A stretch of 52,632 nucleotides of DNA from Epulopiscium sp. Nele67-Bin005 (GTDB taxonomy: Bacteria; Bacillota; Clostridia; Lachnospirales; Cellulosilyticaceae): the NCBI GenBank assembly GCA_002007365.1, contig LNZR01000084.1, positions 1 through 52,632 of the forward strand. Reading direction: 5' to 3'. The notes under the pieces are model-generated. The model did no database searches, was not told the DNA's origin, and worked only from the letters and a program-made list of their open reading frames with translations. The translations under genes and the position numbers were made by a program. This document shows positions 16,500-24,268 of the stretch, piece by piece. Within the stretch, counting starts at the first letter, position 1. Every line of letters begins with the position of its first letter.

Positions 16500-17320
16500 G
16501 TAAATTATTAAAATACGAAATAAAAGCAACAGCCAGAAACTTTTTACCTATATATGCACTTATACTGTCGATTGCATTTGTACAAGGGTTAATTGGATTT
16601 GATATAACAGCAATTTTTCAATTTACATTAGTAAAACAGTTACTAGTTTTTGCGTTTGGAGCGTTATATATTGCACTATTTGTCACAACAATTATCGTTG
16701 TAATTCAGAGATTTAATAAAAATTTACTAGGTGATGAAGGATATTTAATGTTTACATTGCCAGTTTCGCTAAGAGATATTATTTTATCAAAACTAATAGT
16801 AGCTTGGTTTTGGATTATTTCTAGCTATGTAGTAAGTGGGATTGCTCTTTCACTATTTTCAATTCGCACAGGAATTATAGGAAAAATCCTCAAAGAAATG
16901 TTTAAATATACACCAGAAGTAAGTTTTATAAATGTATTAATAGGAGCAGGAGTTTCAAAAACAACTATATATTCAGCATTTATTAAATTAGGACAACTAG
17001 CAGTATGCTCATTATTAGCAATGACTACAATAATTTTAATGGTGTATTTTGCATTATCAATCGGCAATATGAATAAGTTTAAACGCATAAAATATTTTGT
17101 AGCAATTACTGTATTTTCAGTATTAAACTTTATTAAAACATTAATTCAATTTAGAATTTCATGGGATTTATTAAAACAGGTTATGGACACGAATAATCAA
17201 ACATTTCTATTAGGTCTAAATTCATTTATAAATGTCCACACAATTTTTACATTTATATTCTGTATAATTATGTTTGAAGCAACAAATTATGTTTTGAATA
17301 AATATTTGGAATTATCGTAG
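16493..17320 (+). CDS. ABC-2 type transporter permease
   Basis: 275 residues with about six hydrophobic segments: about 15-35, 50-75, 100-125, 165-190, 205-220 and 245-265. It begins MLGKLLKYEIKATARNFLP, the usual amphipathic start of ABC-2 exporters that pair with YtrB-type ATPases. The start overlaps the ATPase stop, indicating tight coupling. The substrate is unknown; in related systems (Ytr, Bce-like) the role is defence against cell-wall antibiotics. Confidence 0.88.
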   Translation: MLGKLLKYEIKATARNFLPIYALILSIAFVQGLIGFDITAIFQFTLVKQLLVFAFGALYIALFVTTIIVVIQRFNKNLLGDEGYLMFTLPVSLRDIILSKLIVAWFWIISSYVVSGIALSLFSIRTGIIGKILKEMFKYTPEVSFINVLIGAGVSKTTIYSAFIKLGQLAVCSLLAMTTIILMVYFALSIGNMNKFKRIKYFVAITVFSVLNFIKTLIQFRISWDLLKQVMDTNNQTFLLGLNSFINVHTIFTFIFCIIMFEATNYVLNKYLELS

Positions 17321-17334
17321 AAAGGAGAATAATT

Positions 17335-18120
17335 ATGTCAAAAATATTTTTAGGAATTGTTCTAGCTGTAGGAGCGTTATTTGTTGTTAATGACAGAGTT
17401 TTTGTAAATGGAGTTGAAGAAACTATTGGCAATGTAAATATTTCAGATGTGATGAATTCTTTTTTTAATGAATTCCAATTTGATATTCACTACAATTTCA
17501 TAGATATTTCTAGTACACCAAACGGGGTGCAAACCTTTGAAAATATTACAAAAATCGTTAGCAACTCATCATATATATCAATCAATATTGAAGAGGCAGA
17601 CGTAAATAAAGTTACAGTTTTTGATACTAGTTCAGTTTATTCAAGTTTAGAAACATTGGATAGAAATCAACTTTATTCTACAGATGGAATTTTATACTTT
17701 GAAAGTGCAACTAATTCTAACGTTCAAAAAGGTCAGGGGGAACTCCTAATTCAAGTTCCTAAAGGTTCAAATTTTGACTTAGATATTGATTTAAATTTTG
17801 GAGAATTAAATTACGCAACATCAGCAGGAAATGAACTAATTTTAACAAGCAGTTTTTCAGATATCAATATTGAAGCACCGTTTAATGAAATCGAAATTGA
17901 AATTGATTTTGGTAGTATAAATTTTGAAATTGACCAAAATACAACTCAACTAGAAATTATGCTTGAATTTTCTGATGCAATAGTTAAAGTTCACGAAGGA
18001 ACATTATTTAATGTTGATACAGATATGGATTTTGGTTCATGCAATATATTAGCACCAACTAGTTCAGCAGGTTTTACGGCCAAAGCTGTTGGTGGATTTT
18101 CGGATATAACTTTTAATTAA
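17335..18120 (+). CDS. Exported DUF4097-type beta-solenoid protein 1
   Basis: 261 residues. An N-terminal hydrophobic helix (about 3-19) without a clear cleavage site may anchor it. The rest is a chain of short beta strands of the DUF4097/adhesin-like class: FDLDIDLNFGELNYATSAG, LILTSSFSDINIEAPF and similar turns of about 20 residues. GAAAGGAG precedes the ATG, 14 bases after the permease stop, so it belongs to the operon. It is the most divergent of the four solenoid proteins here, rich in D and F and lacking the MGA turns of the next one. Confidence 0.8.
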   Translation: MSKIFLGIVLAVGALFVVNDRVFVNGVEETIGNVNISDVMNSFFNEFQFDIHYNFIDISSTPNGVQTFENITKIVSNSSYISINIEEADVNKVTVFDTSSVYSSLETLDRNQLYSTDGILYFESATNSNVQKGQGELLIQVPKGSNFDLDIDLNFGELNYATSAGNELILTSSFSDINIEAPFNEIEIEIDFGSINFEIDQNTTQLEIMLEFSDAIVKVHEGTLFNVDTDMDFGSCNILAPTSSAGFTAKAVGGFSDITFN

Positions 18121-18138
18121 AAGGAAGGGGTTTAACAA

Positions 18139-19029
18139 ATGAAAAAATTATTAGGGGTAAGTTTATTAGGATTAGGAATGTTAGCAATTAGTCAAAATTC
18201 ATTATTTGCAGACAGTTCGGAATATTTAAGTTCATTTAATAATATTAAAGTGGAAAGTGATGCAATAGAGCTTAAAATTAGCCGTGGGGAAGAATTTTAT
18301 ATTGATATCGAAGTTCCTAAAAAAGAAGGAAAATTTTCATATGAAGTAAAAAATGATACTTTATACATTGAACATGAGTTTCCTTTTAACAAAAAATATT
18401 TCTCTTGGTTTGCTGGGTCTAGCGATAATTACATTTATAATGTAGAAATTTTTATTCCAGAGGACGTAGATTTAAATGAAATTGATATTGAAGCAAATAT
18501 TGGTGCTGTTGGAATTTATGACCTTTCAATAGATACATTAAAAATTAATTCTACTATGAGTGCTGTCGAACTAGAAGAAAATGTATTAAAAAATATTGAT
18601 ATAGATACAACAATGGGTGCTGTTAAAATTGTTGGAACTCTAAATGGTACAACGAATATTGATACAACGATGGGTGCTATTTCAATTTCAGGAAATTTAT
18701 ATGGATATACAAATATTGATACAAATATGGGTGCTGTTGATATTGTAGGAAATTTAAATGGAAGCACTGATATAGATACAACGATGGGGGCTATTTCAAT
18801 TGCAGGAAATTTGAATGGTGATACAAATATTGATGCAAATATGGGGGCTATTATAATTGAAACTCCTCAAAGTGAACATGAATTTAATTACACTTTAAAA
18901 AGTTCAACTCCAGCAATTTTACTCAATAACCAGTCTTTAGGAACATCTTACCAAACTAAGGATACTAATTTGAGTTCAAACTTAAATATTTCTGTAACTT
19001 TAGGCTCAATTGAAATTTATACAAAATAA
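18139..19029 (+). CDS. Exported DUF4097-type beta-solenoid protein 2
   Basis: 296 residues. Signal peptide at about 1-24 (MKKLLGV, hydrophobic core, cut near LFADSS). The first domain (about 30-120) contains VESDAIELKISRGEEFYIDIEVP and YNVEIFIPEDVDLNEIDIEA. Then comes a regular solenoid of five 19-residue turns, NIDT-x-MGAI-x-I-x-GNLNG, and a conserved end with GTSYQTKD...LGSIEIYTK. GGAAGGGG lies before the ATG, 18 bases after the previous stop. A strong terminator follows, ending the first transcription unit. Confidence 0.85.
   Translation: MKKLLGVSLLGLGMLAISQNSLFADSSEYLSSFNNIKVESDAIELKISRGEEFYIDIEVPKKEGKFSYEVKNDTLYIEHEFPFNKKYFSWFAGSSDNYIYNVEIFIPEDVDLNEIDIEANIGAVGIYDLSIDTLKINSTMSAVELEENVLKNIDIDTTMGAVKIVGTLNGTTNIDTTMGAISISGNLYGYTNIDTNMGAVDIVGNLNGSTDIDTTMGAISIAGNLNGDTNIDANMGAIIIETPQSEHEFNYTLKSSTPAILLNNQSLGTSYQTKDTNLSSNLNISVTLGSIEIYTK
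18598..18882 (+). repeat. 57-bp in-frame tandem repeats (solenoid turns)
   Basis: Five consecutive units begin at 18598, 18655, 18712, 18769 and 18826. Each codes for (N/D)IDTxMGAI and a short strand-turn, with high DNA identity between units, pointing to recent duplication. Confidence 0.85.
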
Positions 19030-19070
19030 CAAAAAAACTCTAGCTGATTATTAGTTAGAGTTTTTTTAAA
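19030..19070 (+). terminator. Terminator of the GntR-ABC-solenoid operon
   Basis: Stem ACTCTAGCT / AGTTAGAGT with a seven-base loop followed by seven T residues, immediately after the stop codon. Confidence 0.85.
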
Positions 19071-19231
19071 TAGCTTTGTATAATAATATTAATTTTTGGT
19101 AATCATCTTAAAAATACTATAGAAAAAATAAAATAACCCTAATTTTATCCATTATTTATAATGAGTTTCCATTTATGTAAGCTAAATTTTAATTATAATT
19201 TAAAAATATAAATTTTTTATAAAGAATTTTA

Positions 19232-19259
19232 TTGACAATTTTAATCTTTATGATAAAAT
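19232..19259 (+). promoter_or_regulatory. Sigma-A promoter of solenoid protein 3
   Basis: Perfect TTGACA at 19232-19237, 16-base spacer, TAAAAT at 19254-19259. No copy of the TTAATACA operator is near, so this gene may be controlled separately from the GntR operon. Confidence 0.6.
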
Positions 19260-19304
19260 TTTAGTGGGTGATATATTAGAACAAATAACAAAGGAGAAAA
19301 ATTT

Positions 19305-20339
19305 ATGGAAGAGTTTAAAAATAAACAAATTGAAGCTACCAAAAACTTAGTAGATAAAGGGGTAACCTCAACCAAAGGCCTTGTAGATAAAGGGGTGACT
19401 TCAACCAAAGGATTTGTAGGCAGAAAAGTTAATGAAGCGATGAATTTTATTCAACAATTAGCATTAGTAACACTTGGAGTGTTGTTGATTTTTGGGCTAT
19501 TTAAATATTTTGTTTTTTCAGGCAAAGTTGAACCTATCTCACCGTTTCGTAATATAGAAATTGAAGCTGATGCGATTGCACTAAAAATCAGTCGTGGAGA
19601 TAAATTTCACCTAGATATCGAAAGGGATAAAGATGATAATATTTTATCATATGAAGTATTAGATGATACTTTATACATTGACCATGAAGTTGCTTCCAAA
19701 AAATTCTTTTCATGGTTTGGAAGTGATGCCGAAACTTATGTATACAATATCGAAATTTTTATTCCTGAAGAAACAGATTTAGGAGATATTAATATAATTG
19801 CTAGAAACGTTGCTACTATTGAGATTGACGACGTTTTGACTAACCAATTAAATATTACAACACACATTGGAGCTATCGAATTTAAAGGTGAAGTTATTTC
19901 AGATACTAACATTACTACTAATATTGGGGCTGTTGTAATAGAAGGAACATTAAACGGAACAACGAATATTGATACAGAGATGGCCACTATTGAAATCACA
20001 GGAGAGGTAAATGGTGAAACTACTCTTAATAGTAACAAAGGAACTATATTAATCAATGGTTCTATTGATGGACAAACTGATATTAATAACATTTTAGGAG
20101 CTGTTGAAATTACAGGGAAATTATCTGGTGATATGAATATTAATACTGAATTTGGAGCTATACTAATTGATACTCCTCAAAATAGATATGATTTAGATTA
20201 TCATTTAAGTAGCTTAATTCCAGCAATATATTTAAATGAAACTTCTGTTGGAACATCATATAACACTTTTGATGCTGAAGCAATCGCAACTTTAAATATA
20301 AATGTTGAAAAAGGAAGCATTGAAATTTCTACAAAATAG
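19305..20339 (+). CDS. Membrane-anchored DUF4097-type beta-solenoid protein 3
   Basis: 344 residues. It is a paralogue of protein 2: it shares the ISRG, SYEV-x-DTLYI, FSWF and YNIEIFIPEE elements and the same GTSYNT...GSIEISTK end. The start is different. Residues 1-48 are hydrophilic with 11-residue amphipathic repeats (about 12-44, TK-x-LVDKGVTS), then a single transmembrane helix at about 51-72, so the solenoid should lie outside and the repeats inside. The turns are less regular than in protein 2. AAAGGAG precedes the ATG and it has its own promoter. Confidence 0.83.
   Translation: MEEFKNKQIEATKNLVDKGVTSTKGLVDKGVTSTKGFVGRKVNEAMNFIQQLALVTLGVLLIFGLFKYFVFSGKVEPISPFRNIEIEADAIALKISRGDKFHLDIERDKDDNILSYEVLDDTLYIDHEVASKKFFSWFGSDAETYVYNIEIFIPEETDLGDINIIARNVATIEIDDVLTNQLNITTHIGAIEFKGEVISDTNITTNIGAVVIEGTLNGTTNIDTEMATIEITGEVNGETTLNSNKGTILINGSIDGQTDINNILGAVEITGKLSGDMNINTEFGAILIDTPQNRYDLDYHLSSLIPAIYLNETSVGTSYNTFDAEAIATLNINVEKGSIEISTK
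19347..19412 (+). repeat. 33-bp tandem duplication coding for 11-mer repeats
   Basis: Two nearly identical 33-base units code for LVDKGVTSTKG twice; weaker flanking units precede and follow. The 11-residue period is that of a lipid-surface amphipathic helix. Confidence 0.8.
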
Positions 20340-20419
20340 CTAAAAGACTTTAACTTTATGGATTAAGGTATTTTTTTGAACATAAATATAATATAAATAA
20401 AATTTTAAGAGGTGAAATT

Positions 20420-21061
20420 ATGAGTATCTCAATTAGCCCACCATTTATCAATATTAATATTGAAGTTCAAGCTATGGATATCGAAATTTTAAAGGGAACT
20501 GAGTTTAAAGTTAACGTTTCCTCACCTATTGATAATCCTAGATTATTTTTTTCACAAGTACAAAATGGAACTTTAATCATCAAGCAAAATCAAGACTGGT
20601 ATAAATTTTTAGCAAGTAAAATAAATCAAGCTCCTTATAAAGTTATAATATATTTACCTGAGTATACTTTTTTGGATAATCTAAACATTTCAACAGGTAT
20701 GGGTAGTGTCAGCATTTCAAACGTATATATTAAACATATGAACCTAAATTTAGGGGTTGGTGACCTTCGTACAGCCAAAATTTCTTGCTCCCAACTTAAG
20801 GTTGATGCTGGAGTTGGAAACGTATTCCTTGATGGACAATTTAACGGAGATATTGAAGTTAACGCTGGAGTTGGAAAGGTTGAAATTGATACACGCCAAC
20901 GGTTTGAAGATTTTAATTATAACATTACAGCAGGTGTAAAATGTATCAATATTAATGGAATAACTACCCCCAAAGATTTTAGTAAACATTTTGATGATGC
21001 CATTTATAATATCAAAATTGAGGCAGGAGTTGGAAGTATTCAAATTTATACAAATCTCTAA
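20420..21061 (+). CDS. DUF4097-type beta-solenoid protein 4, no signal
   Basis: 213 residues. Same family as proteins 2 and 3 (PFININIEVQAMDIEILKGTEFKV, YKVIIYLPEYTFLDNLNIS, VDAGVGNVFLDGQFNGDIEVNAGVGKVEID, read in parts) but with no signal peptide or membrane helix, so it looks cytoplasmic or is carried out by another route. Its turns use GVG or GMG instead of MGA. AGAGGTGAAATT precedes the ATG, 80 bases after protein 3, with which it is probably co-transcribed. No terminator was seen directly after it. Confidence 0.8.
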   Translation: MSISISPPFININIEVQAMDIEILKGTEFKVNVSSPIDNPRLFFSQVQNGTLIIKQNQDWYKFLASKINQAPYKVIIYLPEYTFLDNLNISTGMGSVSISNVYIKHMNLNLGVGDLRTAKISCSQLKVDAGVGNVFLDGQFNGDIEVNAGVGKVEIDTRQRFEDFNYNITAGVKCININGITTPKDFSKHFDDAIYNIKIEAGVGSIQIYTNL

Positions 21062-21065
21062 TTCA

Positions 21066-21094
21066 TTGACATATAATTGCTTTTATTATATAAT
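21066..21094 (+). promoter_or_regulatory. Consensus sigma-A promoter of a micro-transcript
   Basis: TTGACA (21066-21071), exactly 17 bases, TATAAT (21089-21094): a perfect consensus promoter. It starts five bases after the stop of solenoid protein 4 and serves only a 15-codon ORF before a strong terminator. Confidence 0.8.
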
Positions 21095-21122
21095 AACTAA
21101 AATATAATACGGAGGCAAAAAT

Positions 21123-21170
21123 ATGAACCGTGATGATAATTTTGAAAAGTTTAATGCCAAATTTCAATAA
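21123..21170 (+). CDS. 15-residue micro-ORF
   Basis: ATG at 21123 with GGAGG seven bases before it, coding MNRDDNFEKFNAKFQ and a TAA that runs into the terminator. The peptide is hydrophilic, not a type I toxin-like membrane peptide. It could be a leader peptide, a small protein or the coding part of a small regulatory RNA of about 110 bases. The ribosome site and promoter are strong; the function is unknown. Confidence 0.55.
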   Translation: MNRDDNFEKFNAKFQ

Positions 21171-21211
21171 AAAAAGGACTTTAGCCTTCTAATTCGCTAA
21201 AGTCCTTTTTA
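21168..21211. terminator. Strong bidirectional terminator
   Basis: AAAAAGGACTTTAGC pairs perfectly with GCTAAAGTCCTTTTT around a ten-base loop. It ends the micro-transcript on the plus strand and bioY on the minus strand; the bioY stop codon lies inside the hairpin. Confidence 0.9.
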
Positions 21212-21728
21212 GTTGATACTTAACTTTTTGACCAACAAAAATAGCTACTGCACCCAAAACTATATCTTTAATTAAATAAACTCCACCTACTCCAATGCCC
21301 ATAATTACAGCTTCTGCAAATGAACTTTTTGTGATAAATGCAAGTTGCACAATTCCCACCAAATATTGAGATATCAAAGAGATATACACAATTCCAATTT
21401 TGATTTTTTTATTAGAAAAATTAGATGCAATTCCTGAACCAAAAGCCAATAATATAAATCCAAAAATAAAACCTCCAGTAGCTCCAAATAATGCCCCAAA
21501 ACCACTTCTACCCCCTGAAAATACTGGTATTCCAACTGCTCCTAACAAAATATAAACTAAAATACTCATCGTACTTAACTTTGCACCAAAAATTGTGCCT
21601 AATAAAATCGCTCCAAAGCACTGCAATGTAAGGGGTACAACAGGAAAAGGTATAGAAATTTGGGTTAGGACAGCCATTATAGATGCACCCATTGCCACAA
21701 ATATTAAATCTTTTGTTGATAATTTCAT
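21189..21728 (-). CDS. bioY: Biotin transporter BioY (ECF S component)
   Basis: 179 residues, about six membrane helices. BioY is the substrate-binding membrane subunit of the energy-coupling-factor biotin importer. Seen: the opening MKLSTKDLIFVAMGASIMAVL, the FPVVPLTLQCFGAILLG segment, and GIPVFSGGRSGFGALFGATGGFIFGF, which is the family signature. The EcfA/EcfT partners are not in this window. AGAGGAG precedes the ATG. It has its own promoter at 21759-21787. No biotin synthesis genes are adjacent, which fits a scavenger. Confidence 0.95.
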   Translation of the reverse strand: MKLSTKDLIFVAMGASIMAVLTQISIPFPVVPLTLQCFGAILLGTIFGAKLSTMSILVYILLGAVGIPVFSGGRSGFGALFGATGGFIFGFILLAFGSGIASNFSNKKIKIGIVYISLISQYLVGIVQLAFITKSSFAEAVIMGIGVGGVYLIKDIVLGAVAIFVGQKVKYQLKRTLAN

Positions 21729-21758
21729 AATTAAACTCCTCTCTAATTTAGTAGCTCT

Positions 21759-21787
21759 ATTATAAACTAGTTTCTAATTTTTGACAA
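21759..21787 (-). promoter_or_regulatory. Sigma-A promoter of bioY
   Basis: TTGTCA, 17 bases, TATAAT on the minus strand. A ten-base palindrome AAACTAGTTT (21764-21773) lies in the spacer and may be an operator; it does not look like a classical BirA box. Confidence 0.65.
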
Positions 21788-21823
21788 TATATTTTAAATA
21801 TCAAAGTATTATTTTTTGCATAA

Positions 21824-21854
21824 AAAAAGGCTATAAACTATAGTTTATAACCTA
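21824..21854 (-). terminator. Terminator of the small HTH gene
   Basis: AGGCTATAAACTA / TAGTTTATAACCT arms, then a T run on the minus strand, just below the stop at 21862. Confidence 0.75.
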
Positions 21855-21861
21855 ACTCACA

Positions 21862-22092
21862 TTATTTAAGTGCGCCTTTTGAACGAAGATAAAGTTCTAA
21901 TTTCTTCTTTTTGATATTATGAAAAGTTTCTGCTTGGTCTTGAGTATTAAAGCTAATTAGCCCACAAGTTCTAGCCCCTTTTAAAATTTCACGTACCTCT
22001 TCTGGTGCTAACTTTGTTTTATTTGAAATATCACGAACGCTAGGCGCACCATTGTAAAAAAGTTTTAATATATCTAATGCTTGATTATCCAT
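21862..22092 (-). CDS. Small helix-turn-helix protein
   Basis: 76 residues. The middle (about 17-45: SVRDISNKTKLAPEEVREILKGARTCGLISF) has the spacing of a winged helix-turn-helix, with a basic end KKKKLELYLRSKG. No effector domain. GAGAGAGGAA precedes the ATG. It follows the MATE gene by 21 bases on the same strand, so it may be part of that transcript and regulate it, but this is inference. Confidence 0.65.
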   Translation of the reverse strand: MDNQALDILKLFYNGAPSVRDISNKTKLAPEEVREILKGARTCGLISFNTQDQAETFHNIKKKKLELYLRSKGALK

Positions 22093-22113
22093 TAAAATTG
22101 TTCCTCTCTCTAA

Positions 22114-23511
22114 TTAAATTGCCTGACCAGTTTCGGCCATAGTATTTGTTGTTTCTTCGCTTAAAGTTGCCTCCACATCTTGAGGAATTTCAAGGCGTTT
22201 CATATATCTTTGGTAATATAAAAATAGTGGAATTGATGCCGAAAGCCACGCTATTGGGTCAGATAAACAAATCCCTGTAAATCCAATGAATGCAGGCAAT
22301 GTATTAGCTGCTAATGCACGTGCCACAAGCTCAAAAAATCCAGCCATCATAGGCATAAAAGATTGCCCCATCGCTTGCAAAGCATTTCTATATACAAAAA
22401 TTTGACCAAGTGGCACATAAAAGATTGCTGCATACAACAACACTTCTTGCGAATATACAAAAATTTCATCTCTAGGATTTTCTAGGAACATTCCAACCAA
22501 AGGTTTACCAAATAAAATTAAAATGGTAGCAGCAATAACACTAGTTACAACGCTAACTTTTGTAATAACTTTTACCCCTTCTTTAATTCGGTCAATCCTT
22601 CCAGCTCCTAGGTTTTGCCCAACATAAGTAGCAACAGCCACTCCATAAGTAATTACAGGTTGCATTACAAGTTGAACTACTTTTGAAGCCGCAGTATAAG
22701 CCGCAACCACTGTAGAACCAAAGCTATTAATTGCTCCTTGCACAGTCATAATTCCAATTGCAGTTATTGAAAATTGAAGTGCCATCGGAAATCCTGTACA
22801 AATATGCATCTTATAATAATCTTTTGGAACGTTGAAATCTTCTTTTTTAAGCTTAAATGCATCAAATTTTTTGTAACTATAAATTAAGCATAAAATTGCA
22901 GAAATCCCTTGAGATACATTAGTCGCATAAGCAACCCCAGCAACTCCCATATCAAGCTGAAGAATAAAGACTATGTCTAATATTATATTCAATATACATG
23001 AAATAATTAAGAAGTATAGAGGAGTTTTACTATCTCCCAAAGCCCTCAAAATTCCAGCAAACATATTATATCCAACTTGTGTAAAAATCCCTGCATAAAT
23101 AACCGTAATATAGTCACTTGCATATACAAAAACATCATCAGGTGTTTTCATCATATGTAGTAAAGGTTGAACTAGTTGCATCATTACAAGTGTTGTAAGC
23201 ACCGTAAAAATCCCTGATAATATAATATTACTAGCTATAGCCTTCTTTACTCCAGCATCATCTTTTGCCCCAAACCTCTGGGCTACCAAAACAGCAAAAC
23301 CACTTGTTAATCCAATCAAAAATCCACCAATCAAAAACACCATAGAGCCTGCCGAACCAACTCCTGCCAATGCCTTTTCACCAAGAAATTTTCCAACAAT
23401 TATCGTATCAACCATACTATATAATTGCTGAAACATATTTCCGATTAAAAGGGGTATCGAGAAACTTAGAAAAAGCTGTAACGGCTTCCCTTGTGTCATA
23501 TCGTTTGTCAT
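22114..23511 (-). CDS. MATE-family multidrug efflux protein
   Basis: 465 residues with twelve hydrophobic segments, the normal MATE size. It begins MTNDMTQGKPLQLFLSFSIPLLIGNMFQQLYSMVDTIIVGKFLG (read in two parts), the characteristic start, and the second half begins after about residue 230 with GFPMALQFSITAIG. It exports organic cations or drugs in exchange for Na+ or H+; the substrate is not predictable. A short acidic tail follows the last helix. GGAGATGG precedes the ATG. Confidence 0.92.
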   Translation of the reverse strand: MTNDMTQGKPLQLFLSFSIPLLIGNMFQQLYSMVDTIIVGKFLGEKALAGVGSAGSMVFLIGGFLIGLTSGFAVLVAQRFGAKDDAGVKKAIASNIILSGIFTVLTTLVMMQLVQPLLHMMKTPDDVFVYASDYITVIYAGIFTQVGYNMFAGILRALGDSKTPLYFLIISCILNIILDIVFILQLDMGVAGVAYATNVSQGISAILCLIYSYKKFDAFKLKKEDFNVPKDYYKMHICTGFPMALQFSITAIGIMTVQGAINSFGSTVVAAYTAASKVVQLVMQPVITYGVAVATYVGQNLGAGRIDRIKEGVKVITKVSVVTSVIAATILILFGKPLVGMFLENPRDEIFVYSQEVLLYAAIFYVPLGQIFVYRNALQAMGQSFMPMMAGFFELVARALAANTLPAFIGFTGICLSDPIAWLSASIPLFLYYQRYMKRLEIPQDVEATLSEETTNTMAETGQAI

Positions 23512-23588
23512 GATCCATCTCCTTATCTTTATAATCCTAACATATTATAATGGGTTTTAACAAAATATACAATGGATTTTTCAACTTT

Positions 23589-24068
23589 TTATTTATGATA
23601 TGGTTCATTATTTTGAATGCGATACCCCCTATAAATTTGTTCCAGCAACATGACCCTAAAAAGTTGATGTGGAAAAGTCATTTTAGAAAAACAAAGTTTG
23701 TAATTTGCACGCTTTATAACACTCTCACTAAGTCCAAGCGAACCACCAATCACAAAAACTAAATGACTACTTCCAGTTATTGCCCGTTCTTCTAAAAAAT
23801 ATGCAAAATCTTCGGAACTTATCATTTTTCCTTGCAAATCTAGCGCAATAACAAACGATTGGTCGCTAATTTTGTTTAATATTTTGTTGCCTTCCTTATC
23901 ACGAATTTGAGTTTCTTCCTTATTAGAGGCATTATCTGGAGTTTTTTCATCAGCCAGCTCAATAATATTTAATTTGATATAACGGCTAAGGCGCTTGCTA
24001 TACTCATCAACTGCCTGTACCAAATATTTTTCCTTAAGTTTCCCCACACAAATAATATCTATTTTCAT
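23589..24068 (-). CDS. rlmH: 23S rRNA (pseudouridine1915-N3)-methyltransferase RlmH
   Basis: 159 residues from the ATG at 24068, which has TAGGAGAAT in front; a longer frame to 24143 is not needed, as MKIDIICVGKLKEKYL is the family start. A SPOUT methyltransferase that modifies pseudouridine 1915 in helix 69 of the 70S ribosome. Seen: LDLQGKMISSEDFA, the SAM-binding knot FVIGGSLGLSESV, and the C-terminal EQIYRGYRIQNNEPYHK with the terminal YHK signature. Confidence 0.97.
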   Translation of the reverse strand: MKIDIICVGKLKEKYLVQAVDEYSKRLSRYIKLNIIELADEKTPDNASNKEETQIRDKEGNKILNKISDQSFVIALDLQGKMISSEDFAYFLEERAITGSSHLVFVIGGSLGLSESVIKRANYKLCFSKMTFPHQLFRVMLLEQIYRGYRIQNNEPYHK

Positions 24069-24149
24069 TTTATATTCTCCTAAAACAAAAATACCCTTTG
24101 TGACAAACGCCAATAAAGAGTATTTCAAACCGATTATTTTCATCTTAAT

Positions 24150-24178
24150 ATTATACCATTTTCAGCAAAAATGCGCAA
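24150..24178 (-). promoter_or_regulatory. Promoter of rlmH
   Basis: TTGCGC, 17 bases and TGG-TATAAT (extended -10) on the minus strand, about 80 bases upstream of the rlmH start. Confidence 0.6.
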
Positions 24179-24212
24179 TGTCTTTTTAATCGACAGTTTC
24201 AAATTTCTTTTA

Positions 24213-24241
24213 TAGACATTGATGTTACAAAATAGTATAAT
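24213..24241 (+). promoter_or_regulatory. Promoter of the first DUF4116-repeat gene
   Basis: TAGACA, 17 bases, TATAAT. It is divergent from the rlmH promoter and about 28 bases before the start codon. Confidence 0.6.
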
Positions 24242-24268
24242 GAAGAAAAATTTGGAAAGGAAAATTTT

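Noticed and set aside
18516-18767. Minus-strand ORF within the solenoid repeats
   Set aside because: An antisense shadow of repeats; no ribosome site or family.
21764-21773. BirA operator in the bioY promoter
   Set aside because: Only a ten-base palindrome is present; the classical long inverted repeat of BirA boxes is not seen, so it is mentioned only as a possible operator.
21862-22092. Type II antitoxin candidate
   Set aside because: The small HTH protein has no toxin-sized partner next to it; it follows a MATE gene instead.
24069-24143. 25-codon upstream extension of rlmH
   Set aside because: The family start MKIDIICVGKLKEKY follows a good ribosome site at 24068; the extension reaches into the promoter.
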